Notes: generated from the sequence alone by a model not told the origin. A DNA stretch of 41,792 bases from an uncultured Treponema sp. (GCA_947167345.1 CAMVHR010000004.1:1-41792); one strand, 5' to 3'; counted from the stretch's first letter, positions 32,116 through 39,825 are shown. Numbers and translations are program-made.

Positions 32116-32988
32116 ATGTTAAAGAAAGCTGCTATTTTGGATTCCGATTTTACAATAAAAACTTCTCTTACAATGAATTCTAAGAATGAAAGACTTTCTG
32201 ATGTCGTGTTAAAACTTCCTTATAGTTTTTACTGTCACGAACAAAATAGAGCGGAAATTACAGACCATGAGCAAATTGCCTCGACATGGTTAGAAAATAA
32301 TATAGCAGCTAAAGTAATAACTTGTATTTCAGATTTACAGATTTTACAAATAATAAAAGACTCTTATCAAATTTCTCAAAATTCAGCTGTCAAATTTTAT
32401 GCAGACTGGTTAAAGCAGGCTTGCGATGTATTTACAACATCATTTTATGAAAGAAATTATACAGATTTAGAAGCCCTAAGAAATAAATCAGAAATTATAA
32501 GTGACGAAGAATTCATTAGGACTATCCTGTATGGTGATTCAAAAATAGGTAAAGACAATAATCTTGGCGAAATAAAAGATACTGTTCTTGTAATAACGCT
32601 AACTCAATGCTTACAGATGAAATGTATTAATTTTTGTTCAGATGATAAAAGAGCAAGAAGAAGTCTTTTAAGTTTTTCTGTAAATGAATTGTTTCCTATC
32701 AACAGTATAAGTTACATGGGCTTTTATTGGGTTGCAAAACAAAAGAAATTGCTTGATAAAAAAGAAGCAACTGATTTTTTGTCTGGATGGAAGAAAATCT
32801 GTAAACCGTTTGAAACTAATGTTACAATAAAAGAACACATAAGTCGTAAACAGCCAGATTACCCAAAACGTAATATTGATGATATGTTTGCAGCAATATG
32901 GAATGATGAAGTCGTTATGATGAATGATGGATATCTAGTTTATGCAACAGAGTTGTCAGACAAAAAAATACAGATATTGGAGAATTGA
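32116..32988 (+). CDS. PIN-like domain protein, candidate ribonuclease toxin
   Basis: A 290-residue protein without a firmly recognised family. Acidic residues are spaced as in PIN nucleases: AAILDSDF near the N-terminus (Asp9, Asp11), LGEIKD in the middle (Glu152) and CSDDKRARR (Asp176, Asp177). The hydrophobic strands KAAILDS, TVLVITLTQ and INFCSDD fit a Rossmann-like core. The C-terminal 110 residues (GFYWVAKQKKLLDKKEATDFLSGW..) are unassigned. PIN toxins cut RNA and are normally held by a cognate antitoxin, here possibly the XRE protein. The gene begins 3 nt after the peptidase stop. The assignment is inference from motif spacing and neighbours. Confidence 0.5.
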   Translation: MLKKAAILDSDFTIKTSLTMNSKNERLSDVVLKLPYSFYCHEQNRAEITDHEQIASTWLENNIAAKVITCISDLQILQIIKDSYQISQNSAVKFYADWLKQACDVFTTSFYERNYTDLEALRNKSEIISDEEFIRTILYGDSKIGKDNNLGEIKDTVLVITLTQCLQMKCINFCSDDKRARRSLLSFSVNELFPINSISYMGFYWVAKQKKLLDKKEATDFLSGWKKICKPFETNVTIKEHISRKQPDYPKRNIDDMFAAIWNDEVVMMNDGYLVYATELSDKKIQILEN

Positions 32989-33007
32989 AACTGTTAAGGA
33001 GCAAAAA

Positions 33008-33643
33008 ATGACAGCAGAAGAATTGGATGAAAAAGCAAAGGATATTATTAATGCCTATAAAGGATTTAAAATTCTTAAGAATGGTTCTAAAAAGGATAAA
33101 GTGATTTTTATATTAATTCGAGTTTTGTTTTTTATTTTTTCTACTGCATTCTTTGTTACAAATGTCTTTTTAGATAATTTTATTGCTTGGGCGATTTGTC
33201 TTATATGTTGGGTTTGTATTGTAATATTTGAATATTCATTTCAGCAATATATCTTAAAACGAGAAACAAAAGTGTACATAAGAGGCGCAAAAAAAGAAAC
33301 AAATTTTTTAAACTATTTCGAAGAAAAAATTGAATCCTGTGGTATAAAACGAAGTAATTATAACCTGTATATTAACTATTTTACAAATGAATTAAATTTA
33401 ATAAAACTATACAAAACAAATGAAGTCTCAACCTATGTAACCACAATAATTTGCCCAATTCTTATAAGTTTAGTTATAAAAAATCAAGAATTTGAAGCAT
33501 TGGTAGTATCAATACTTGGAATTTTTGTAATCCCTGGGATTATCTTTTTTATAAATTGGTTTGCTCATTATAAGGAATATATGTATGAAAGAATAGTTTA
33601 TTACTTGAATAAGGGATTACTCTTAGAAAACTGTGACAAGTGA
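33008..33643 (+). CDS. Four-helix membrane protein of unknown function
   Basis: A 211-residue protein, unrecognised. Predicted helices are at about 32-53 (VIFILIRVLFFIFSTAFFVTNV), 57-76 (NFIAWAICLICWVCIVIFEY), 143-158 and 164-185. A basic, charged, probably cytoplasmic segment of 65 residues separates the pairs. The ATG at 33008 is behind AAGGAG; the longer frame from 32942 overlaps the previous gene and is not favoured. It is the last gene of the AT-rich cassette. Membrane proteins of this size and pattern are common as effectors or anchors in toxin-antitoxin and anti-phage modules, but there is no direct evidence of function. Confidence 0.6.
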   Translation: MTAEELDEKAKDIINAYKGFKILKNGSKKDKVIFILIRVLFFIFSTAFFVTNVFLDNFIAWAICLICWVCIVIFEYSFQQYILKRETKVYIRGAKKETNFLNYFEEKIESCGIKRSNYNLYINYFTNELNLIKLYKTNEVSTYVTTIICPILISLVIKNQEFEALVVSILGIFVIPGIIFFINWFAHYKEYMYERIVYYLNKGLLLENCDK

Positions 33644-33687
33644 AAGATTATTTTTAGATTATAAAAGTAGTAAAGGTCTTTAACTGC

Positions 33688-34050
33688 ATGACTTACGAAA
33701 ACGAAAAGAATGAAGAGGTGCAGGAATTTCTAAAATTCGTGCAGACAGGAACGCCAGAGTCAGACTTGACGAGGGAGATTGAGAACATGGTAGAACAGCA
33801 GAAGACCGTAGAGGCAAACAAAGGCTTGTACTTTTACATGAGCATACACGACCAAGACAAGATAATTGAAGGCAGAAAAGAAGGCATTCTCATCGGCAGG
33901 AAAGAGGGTATGCAAGCCGGCAAAATTGCAAGTGCCAGAAACATGCTGGTTCGAAAGTACCCTGTAAATGACATTGCTGATATAACAGGGCTATCTGTAA
34001 AAAAGATTGAAGAGCTAGCGGCTGAGCTAGCAAAAGAGGCAACTTTGTAA
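33688..34050 (+). CDS. Orphan C-terminal domain of an Rpn-family protein
   Basis: 120 codons from an ATG, but the rpn homology already begins near 33661 (KVVKVFNC just before the ATG, in frame after a TAG). It holds YENEKNEEVQEFLKFV, the repeat-like GRKEGILIGRKEGMQAGKIASARNML and the terminal VKKIEELAAELAKEATL shared with the intact Rpn gene downstream. The nuclease core is missing; its N-terminal piece lies at 30506-30583, on the other side of the cassette. No good Shine-Dalgarno precedes the ATG. It is either a decayed gene end or a freestanding RpnS-like regulator. Confidence 0.6.
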   Translation: MTYENEKNEEVQEFLKFVQTGTPESDLTREIENMVEQQKTVEANKGLYFYMSIHDQDKIIEGRKEGILIGRKEGMQAGKIASARNMLVRKYPVNDIADITGLSVKKIEELAAELAKEATL

Positions 34051-34083
34051 TAGATGTAGCGCACTCTATGCAGATTGAAAACT

Positions 34084-34132
34084 AAAAAAGGCTGTCCAAG
34101 TGAAGCTTTTTGCGTCTTGGGCAGCCTTTTTT
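34084..34132 (+). terminator. Bidirectional terminator after the Rpn C-terminal gene
   Basis: AAAAAAGGCTGTCCAAG (34084-34100) and CTTGGGCAGCCTTTTTT (34116-34132) form a long stem with A and T runs on either side. The loop contains TGAAGCTTTTTGCG, a decayed version of the inner hairpin in the terminator at 35136-35185. Confidence 0.85.
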
Positions 34133-34208
34133 GTAAATTTTTCATTTTTTTTCCAAAAATATGTACAAAAAATACTAATCAAAAGGAATAACTTATGTAG
34201 GAGGAAAA

Positions 34209-35111
34209 ATGAAAAATAAACATTTAAGGATGCTTAATCCTCGCCTTGACTCCACTTTCAAGGCTATCTTTACACAGAATTCGGAGGAGTCCCACAAGGC
34301 ATTAAAGTCATTCCTTTCAGCAATGATTGAAGAAGATGTAACAGATGTTACTGTAAAACAGAACGAACCTGCAAACCAGTTTGACGGTGAAAAAGGAATT
34401 CGCTATGACATCAACTGCGTACTTGCTGACGGTACAACCGCACAGGTTGAGATGCAGGGATACGACAAGAAGTGCGAATACGCCAAGCGTGCGGAATACT
34501 ATGCGGCTCGGCTTGCAAGCTCCTCACCTCATGTAGGGGACGACTGGAATGAGCTTCCGAGGTCTTACCAGATTTCAGTCCTTAACTTTACTTATGACAA
34601 GGGCAACTTTAATCCGCTGCATCACTACACAATGACTGACATCAGTGACGGCTCAAGACTTGCAGAAATACTCAACGTAATATTCCTTGAGCTTACAAAG
34701 CTTCCCAAAATTGAAGATGCTGCTGACATTTCAGCCTTGCCAGCAGCAATAAAATGGGGTACATTTTTAAAGGAAGCAGACAACCCTGTAAGTCAGGACT
34801 TGATAGACAGCATTACAGAATCAGAGGAGGGCATCATGAACGCAGAAGTTGTACTGGCGGCATTGAGCGATGACCGCTGGCGGTGGATTGAGCAAGGACG
34901 AATCGATGGTGACAGGAGGGACATAGCGGACGGTCTAAGAAGGTCAAAGGAAGAAGGCATGAATGAAGCAAAAATTGCAAATGCCAGAAACTTTCTTGCC
35001 ATGAATATCCTTACTCATGAGCAAATTGCCAAAGGTGTTGGCTTGCCGATTGAAAAGATTGAGGAGCTGGCAGCAGAGCTAGCAAAAGAGGTAACTTTGC
35101 AAGAAGTGTAG
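34209..35111 (+). CDS. Rpn-family recombination-promoting nuclease (PD-(D/E)XK), intact
   Basis: A 300-residue protein. The N-terminal half matches the transposase_31/Rpn PD-(D/E)XK fold: LNPRLDSTFKAIFTQ, then GIRYDINCVLADGTTAQVEMQGYDKK, with the catalytic Asp in YDIN and the ExQ (EMQ) motif, and KRAEYYAARLASSS. The C-terminal part (from about 210) is helical: LRRSKEEGMNEAKIANARNFL and IEKIEELAAELAKE, the same end as in the two remnants upstream. E. coli Rpn proteins are DNA endonucleases that stimulate recombination independently of RecA. GGAGG lies 5 nt before the ATG. A second strong Shine-Dalgarno is found inside the gene. It is followed by a strong terminator. Confidence 0.85.
   Translation: MKNKHLRMLNPRLDSTFKAIFTQNSEESHKALKSFLSAMIEEDVTDVTVKQNEPANQFDGEKGIRYDINCVLADGTTAQVEMQGYDKKCEYAKRAEYYAARLASSSPHVGDDWNELPRSYQISVLNFTYDKGNFNPLHHYTMTDISDGSRLAEILNVIFLELTKLPKIEDAADISALPAAIKWGTFLKEADNPVSQDLIDSITESEEGIMNAEVVLAALSDDRWRWIEQGRIDGDRRDIADGLRRSKEEGMNEAKIANARNFLAMNILTHEQIAKGVGLPIEKIEELAAELAKEVTLQEV
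34836..35111 (+). CDS. Possible internal product: Rpn C-terminal domain (RpnS-like)
   Basis: An in-frame ATG at codon 210 of the Rpn gene is preceded by GAGGAGG (34824-34830) with a 5-nt gap, at least as good as the main start. It would give a 91-residue helical protein (MNAEVVLAALSDDRWRWIEQ.. to the shared stop). In E. coli, internal initiation in rpn genes yields short C-terminal forms that restrain the full-length nuclease; the same arrangement is inferred here. Confidence 0.45.
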   Translation: MNAEVVLAALSDDRWRWIEQGRIDGDRRDIADGLRRSKEEGMNEAKIANARNFLAMNILTHEQIAKGVGLPIEKIEELAAELAKEVTLQEV

Positions 35112-35135
35112 CGCACACTATACAAGCTGAATAGT

Positions 35136-35185
35136 AAAAAAAGGCTGTCCGAGTGAAGCTTTTGCTTCTTGGACAGCCTTTTTTT
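35136..35185 (+). terminator. Terminator after the intact Rpn gene, nested hairpin
   Basis: AAAAAAAGGCTGTCC (35136-35150) pairs with GGACAGCCTTTTTTT (35171-35185). An inner hairpin TGAAGC-tttt-GCTTCt fills the loop. It is closely similar to the terminator at 34084-34132, as expected if the rpn copies arose by duplication. Confidence 0.9.
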
Positions 35186-35250
35186 GTTAGTCCGTTAGAC
35201 CGTGACATCACATAAAATGTCAACATTTTTGTTGGCTGTGCTTACATGAA

Positions 35251-35300
35251 AGCCGTCTGCATGATTGAAGTTCGCTTCATAATTGCAGACGGCTCTTTTT
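35251..35300 (+). terminator. Nested hairpin followed by T run
   Basis: AGCCGTCTGCA (35251-35261) and TGCAGACGGCT (35284-35294), with inner TGAAG-TTCG-CTTCA (35266-35279), then CTTTTT. No gene ends just upstream on the plus strand, so it is a back-up terminator or an independent element. Confidence 0.75.
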
Positions 35301-35378
35301 ATTCGTGCTCGTAAATCAGTCGCAACTTCTGCTACAGAATAGCTAAGTCGTAGCCGACAATACAGCAATTTAAGACAG

Positions 35379-35441
35379 AAAAAGCCTGAGTTTTTTCAAT
35401 TGTGTGAAGTTCTCTTCACTTGCAGAAACTCAGGCTTTTTT
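35379..35441. terminator. Bidirectional nested hairpin
   Basis: AAAAAGCCTGAGTTT (35379-35393) pairs with AAACTCAGGCTTTTTT (35426-35441). Inner GTGAAG-TTCT-CTTCAC (35404-35419) makes a second stem. A and T runs on both sides make it usable in either direction. Confidence 0.8.
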
Positions 35442-35473
35442 GTTTGTATGCTGTACAAAGGGTATTAAAAGCT

Positions 35474-35540
35474 GCCGTCTGCGTTTGATTACAGACGGCT
35501 CGTACACAGAAAAGACTTCACAGTCTCAAACTTTCTGTGT
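35474..35540 (-). terminator. Two hairpins after the large surface lipoprotein gene
   Basis: GCCGTCTG (35474-35481) with CAGACGGC (35492-35499), followed on the minus strand by AGCTTTTAAT, looks like the lipoprotein terminator. Next to it ACACAGAAA (35504-35512) pairs with TTTCTGTGT (35532-35540), enclosing GACT-tcac-AGTC. The GCCGTCTG stem repeats the one at 35251. Confidence 0.65.
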
Positions 35541-35550
35541 CAGCTAAGAT

Positions 35551-37887
35551 TTACGAGCCTAATCTTTTAAAATAAAGGCTTGCACTATCACTATGATAAT
35601 CTATATTACTTGCATCTAATACTAAATTGCTACCATTCAGTACATTATTACCTGAACCATAAGCATTCCACTTATTAGTACCTTCAACAGTAACCGTTGC
35701 AAGATTGTCACAGTAGCTAAAAACGTCATTATAAAACTTAGTTACACTGGCAGGAATTGTAACGCTTGTAAGATTACTGCAGTACAAAAATGCCCTTTCA
35801 CATATTTCAGTAACAGTATTTGGAATTGTAACAGAACTAATTCCAGAATCTTGGAACACACGACCCTTTATTATTGTAACACTTGCTGGAATTGTAATGT
35901 TGCCAGTAATACCTTTACATCCTCTTATTGCAGAATTTCCCAGTGTAGTTAATCCTGATGGAAGTGTAATTCCCGTGAGGTAAGTTTCCAGTTTATATCC
36001 TCCACCTCCATTAGAACTTGATGCATAGAAAGTGTAATCTTCTATTTCAGTTGCGCCACATCCCGACAGGTCAAGGTTTATGTACACGTCCTTATAATGA
36101 GCGTTTGAAGGAGTTCCAATAGCCTTTGCAATATCCTTAAGCTCTGCACTTGTGGCAGACGTAATTGTTACCGTGTATGCCGTTGCCGCAGTATTTGAAG
36201 CAAATTCTGCAGCAAGGAATTCTGCGGCAGTTCCAGTAAAGTTTGTATACAGCCACTTTGGATACAGGTCAATGCTTTTTGTAACTTTGTTTTTATCGGC
36301 ATCATCAAAGTCATAGGCTTCATCATCAAGCGTTACATTACCTTCTCCATCCACAGTACCCTTGTACCATCCGCCGAACGTTGCTCCAGACTTTGTAGGA
36401 TCTGTAGGTTTTGTAAGTGCTCCCCCATAAACTACGAAAGAGGTTGTTGAGCCTAGATCATTCATAAAGTAAACTCCAACCTTCCATATTGCATATAGAG
36501 TTACGTCAGTAGTCGTATTTGCAGGAATTGAGGTTATTGGAGTTGTGTCCAAAGTAAAGTTTTCGTCCTGTGTCCATCCAACAAATGAACAGCCAGCAGC
36601 TGTAGGTGACGAAATTGTCGGCAGTGTTGGAATTCCTTCTATTTCCCTAAACTCTGTTGCAGTTCCTGTAGGAACAGCTCTAGGTGCAGAAACATAAGTT
36701 ACGTTATGCATTACAAAGTTCCACTTTGCGTAAAGTGTAATGTCCTCAGTTACAGCAGAATTAAAGTCATACTCAGAACCGAAGGTTACCTTACCAGTAG
36801 ATTCGTTGTAAGTTCCTGTGTACCATCCGCCGAAGGTTGCTCCTGTCGGAACAGTTGGCTCCCCAGGATTTGAAACCTTAGCGCCGTACCAAATGCCGTC
36901 AAAACCAGTCATGATAGTTTCTATTGAATGAGTGCTGACATTCTCGCCCTTGAACTGAACCTTTGCAGTCCATTTTGCGTAAATCGTCTTTTCGTAATGA
37001 ATGTCATCTTTCTTTGTAAAGGTCGTAATATCCCTTACGGAAGCCACATCTACACTACTGCTGAATGCTGCATCAGAATACCAGCCACCAAACGTAAGCC
37101 CTGTTACGCCACTTGTTGACGGTAATGAGTAGCTTGAAGCAGTGGCTGCAGTAAATGAGGCATCGGTAAAGCTTCCGACAGGAGAAACGTATTTTACTGT
37201 GTAGGTTATTACACCGAACACAGGTTTTAGCGTAGTGTCGCCAGTTATCGGTGTATTAAAATCAAACGGAGTAGAAGAGGCGCCTACGGTAGCGTCAGCC
37301 GTCCAGAATGAGAACATCTTTCCTGCAGAAGGGGCTGGATTTGCAGGCTTCGTTGCCGTATAGCCGTCTGAAACGTCCTGTGACGAAATTGTTGAGCCGT
37401 CTTCGTTCAAAAACTGCACTGTGTGGTAGTCAAGCCTTGTAAGGGTAATTCTGACAGTCTTTGTAACATCCGGCTCAACGTCAACGGTAGTCGTGCCCTT
37501 GGCGGTAACGGCACCGTCAGCCTTTTTGGCAAGGGCAACTACATCGTAATGCCCTACGGGAATGTTTGAGAACGTCAGCTTTTCGCCGCGTCCGCATGAT
37601 TTTGTAGATTTATATGAAGAAGAAGTGATTGATACTGTAAAGGTCTCAAAGTTTGAGTCAACCTTTGCATACTGGGCGGTTCTCGCAAGGTATTTTGCAG
37701 GAACCTCAACGCTTGCGGGAAGCTGAATGCAAAGTGACGTTGCCTCAGCACTGCCACCTGAGGCAGGACTGCCAGCTCCGCCTGCACATGAAATGAAGGT
37801 CGTGCTTAATAATAGAAAGGAAAGGAGTAACGCACTGAAAAGTACCGCTTTCAGCGGTTTTACTGTTTTACAAAGTACCCCCCCCAT
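35551..37887 (-). CDS. Surface lipoprotein with InlB B-repeats and BspA-type leucine-rich repeats
   Basis: A 778-residue protein. The signal has KPLKAVLFSALLLSFLLLSTTFISC with lipobox Cys34. A beta-rich domain at about 50-150 is followed by five InlB_B/flg_new-type modules of 65-90 residues, each with FGGWY or similar and ending LKPVF, IYAKW, LYAKW, LYAIW, LYPKW. The C-terminal 200 residues are LRR_5 repeats of the BspA/TpLRR kind (LTGITLPSGLTTLGNSAIRGC, VTIPNTVTEICERAF, VTIPASVTKF). Such proteins act in adhesion to host or other bacteria. The ATG at 37887 is part of an 8-G tract and has no Shine-Dalgarno. An ATG at 37951 has a perfect AGGAGG and reaches this frame only if the tract has 7 Gs (or 4, 10), so expression may be phase-variable. 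No neighbour appears co-transcribed. Confidence 0.85.
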   Translation of the reverse strand: MGGVLCKTVKPLKAVLFSALLLSFLLLSTTFISCAGGAGSPASGGSAEATSLCIQLPASVEVPAKYLARTAQYAKVDSNFETFTVSITSSSYKSTKSCGRGEKLTFSNIPVGHYDVVALAKKADGAVTAKGTTTVDVEPDVTKTVRITLTRLDYHTVQFLNEDGSTISSQDVSDGYTATKPANPAPSAGKMFSFWTADATVGASSTPFDFNTPITGDTTLKPVFGVITYTVKYVSPVGSFTDASFTAATASSYSLPSTSGVTGLTFGGWYSDAAFSSSVDVASVRDITTFTKKDDIHYEKTIYAKWTAKVQFKGENVSTHSIETIMTGFDGIWYGAKVSNPGEPTVPTGATFGGWYTGTYNESTGKVTFGSEYDFNSAVTEDITLYAKWNFVMHNVTYVSAPRAVPTGTATEFREIEGIPTLPTISSPTAAGCSFVGWTQDENFTLDTTPITSIPANTTTDVTLYAIWKVGVYFMNDLGSTTSFVVYGGALTKPTDPTKSGATFGGWYKGTVDGEGNVTLDDEAYDFDDADKNKVTKSIDLYPKWLYTNFTGTAAEFLAAEFASNTAATAYTVTITSATSAELKDIAKAIGTPSNAHYKDVYINLDLSGCGATEIEDYTFYASSSNGGGGYKLETYLTGITLPSGLTTLGNSAIRGCKGITGNITIPASVTIIKGRVFQDSGISSVTIPNTVTEICERAFLYCSNLTSVTIPASVTKFYNDVFSYCDNLATVTVEGTNKWNAYGSGNNVLNGSNLVLDASNIDYHSDSASLYFKRLGS

Positions 37888-37961
37888 AACATTTTACGCG
37901 GTTTTTGTCAATACCCGTGAAGGACTTTTTGCTAACATTTTTTACTGACATACAGCCTCCT
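37878..37961 (-). promoter_or_regulatory. G8 tract with alternative upstream start: probable phase-variation switch
   Basis: Minus strand: AGGAGG (37961-37956), 4 nt, ATG at 37951, 21 codons with no stop, then eight Gs (37885-37878). In the G8 state the upstream frame terminates at a TAA 27 codons from its start. One G fewer joins it directly to the lipoprotein signal peptide. The frame is rescued in G8 only from the weak ATG embedded in the tract. Confidence 0.7.
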
Positions 37962-38121
37962 ATAACAGTTTTGTCCACTATTCCCAAGTGTAATTCTCAC
38001 GTTTTCTTCTGAATTTGACTGAATTTTACACCTGAATTTATAGTTCTGTCAACAAAACTGGGATAAACGTCGTTTTTTTGGGATGAAAGGTGGAATTTCA
38101 GCAAAAAACGTCTGCATTTTG

Positions 38122-39798
38122 CTACTTCAGATACTCCTGCAAGGGCTTTGAGCCTGTTTTTTCTATCTGAGACAGATAGCATTCGGAGTCATACAGAAGA
38201 ATGCTGTCGCTCAAAGCCTGAAACACTTCATTATCATGAGTAATGCAAATTCCTGTTTTTCCATGCAGGACCTCCTTTATTATGGTTAGGGCTTTATGCT
38301 TTGTATAAGCATCTAAAGAGACAAAGCCTTCATCTATGAAATAAAAGGCTTTTGTCTTAAGCTGATGTATGAAGCGTGCAAGACCTACAAGTTTCTTTTC
38401 TCCACCAGAAATACAAGAACCTAAACTTCCCATCTGGCGATTTAAAAGGTTTTCCAGTCCGAATAGTTTTATAAGGCTTTGATACTCTGCTTCATCGTGT
38501 TCATCGCCTAAAAAAATGTTTTCTTCCAAAGACATGTTGAATATATCCGTATCTTGACTAAGCCATGCCATATTCTCAAAAGACCAGACTTCAGATACTT
38601 CATTATTAGGATTCATAAACCATATATTTCCTGAATCAACAGAACGAAGCCCTAAAAAAGCATTCGCAAGACTGCTTTTCCCTAGCCCTGAAAAGCCGAT
38701 TAGCGCATAATGCCGTCCGCATTCAAGCACAAAGGAGGATTTCTCTAAGATAGTTCTTGTCCCTGCTGTCATGAAAAGATTTTCTGCATGAAAAAAATAT
38801 TCTGTACTACTATAATCCAATCCTTTTCTTATTATTGATGTATCCTGCGAGGTAAATTCTGCAAGGCTCTCTACAGCTCCCTGTGCCCTGAACAAAGTGT
38901 CTGCAACTGACTGAAAGTTGTTCAAGCCAGATTGAAAGATATTGTAAAATGTTATGATTAAGACAAATGTTCCGAAACTCATTCCGTTCCTTATTACATC
39001 ATGCCCTAAGATTGCAATCATAAGAAGGTTGATGCAAGGTTGTATGAGGTTGTTTAGGGTTGAAAACAATAAATCAAAGAAAAATTGAAGTCTGAATTCT
39101 GATGCTCTGACCTTGTAAAGTATTTTTCTTATGGATGTATTTGCAAAAGCAAGGGCTTTTTGTGATGCCACAAGAGATTTGTTTCCGCGTATAAAATCAT
39201 AAGTTACGGACATGGAGGAATTGGTTCTTTCGATAAATTCCATGAGTATTGCAGAAAACAGACGGCTGTTTATAATGTAAGCCACAAAATAAAATATGAA
39301 CAGAACCGTGCATAAGGAACCTGCCCATCGATTTTTTGAGTACAGTATGACTATTATTATAATATTCTGAAATATCAATAATGCAGTATACACATTGTAT
39401 GGCGTTATGGTGTTTACTATTGTGTCAACAGACTGGTCAAGCAATTTAGAGAAGAATCCCTCTCCTAAAGTCTTTATGCGCTGAGGATTTTGACGGAGTA
39501 TTGAGTCAGTGAGCTTAAGCTGAAGTCGGTTCTTGACTTGAATCTGTTTTCTGCCATATATATAGGAAACTAAACTTTGCATTAAAAATGAAACCGCATA
39601 GATACAAGCTGCTTCATACAGATATAGGGAACAGAATTTTCCTTTCTGTATGTCATTGATAAATTTTTCTACAAAGAACGGCAGTATTATATTAACAAGT
39701 TTTATAAATGCGAATAAGCAAGAGGTTAGCACAAGCGTGGCCAGTAATTTTATACCTATCGATTTTTTTAAAAAGCTGAATAGTGTCCGTAATTTCAT
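38122..39798 (-). CDS. ABC transporter, fused permease and ATPase (type 1 exporter)
   Basis: A 558-residue half-transporter. The six-helix permease domain (about 15-310; IKLLATLVLTSCLFAFI.., VYTALLIFQNIIIIVILY, SFGTFVLIITFYNIF) is followed by a nucleotide-binding domain: Walker A GFSGLGKSS (Lys374), signature CISGGEKKLVGLARF, Walker B AFYFIDEGF (Asp489, Glu490), D-loop SLD and H-loop ITHD. It probably exports a peptide, lipid or drug; no peptidase C39 domain is present. The substrate is unknown. TACAGT lies 6 nt before the ATG, so the leader may be very short. It diverges from the barnase gene across 64 bp. Confidence 0.9.
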   Translation of the reverse strand: MKLRTLFSFLKKSIGIKLLATLVLTSCLFAFIKLVNIILPFFVEKFINDIQKGKFCSLYLYEAACIYAVSFLMQSLVSYIYGRKQIQVKNRLQLKLTDSILRQNPQRIKTLGEGFFSKLLDQSVDTIVNTITPYNVYTALLIFQNIIIIVILYSKNRWAGSLCTVLFIFYFVAYIINSRLFSAILMEFIERTNSSMSVTYDFIRGNKSLVASQKALAFANTSIRKILYKVRASEFRLQFFFDLLFSTLNNLIQPCINLLMIAILGHDVIRNGMSFGTFVLIITFYNIFQSGLNNFQSVADTLFRAQGAVESLAEFTSQDTSIIRKGLDYSSTEYFFHAENLFMTAGTRTILEKSSFVLECGRHYALIGFSGLGKSSLANAFLGLRSVDSGNIWFMNPNNEVSEVWSFENMAWLSQDTDIFNMSLEENIFLGDEHDEAEYQSLIKLFGLENLLNRQMGSLGSCISGGEKKLVGLARFIHQLKTKAFYFIDEGFVSLDAYTKHKALTIIKEVLHGKTGICITHDNEVFQALSDSILLYDSECYLSQIEKTGSKPLQEYLK

Positions 39799-39825
39799 AT
39801 TAAAACTGTATCATGAAATGAAATT

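Noticed and set aside
34209..35111. Insertion-sequence transposase
   Set aside because: The family is sometimes called a transposase, but there are no terminal inverted repeats or target duplications; it is an Rpn nuclease.
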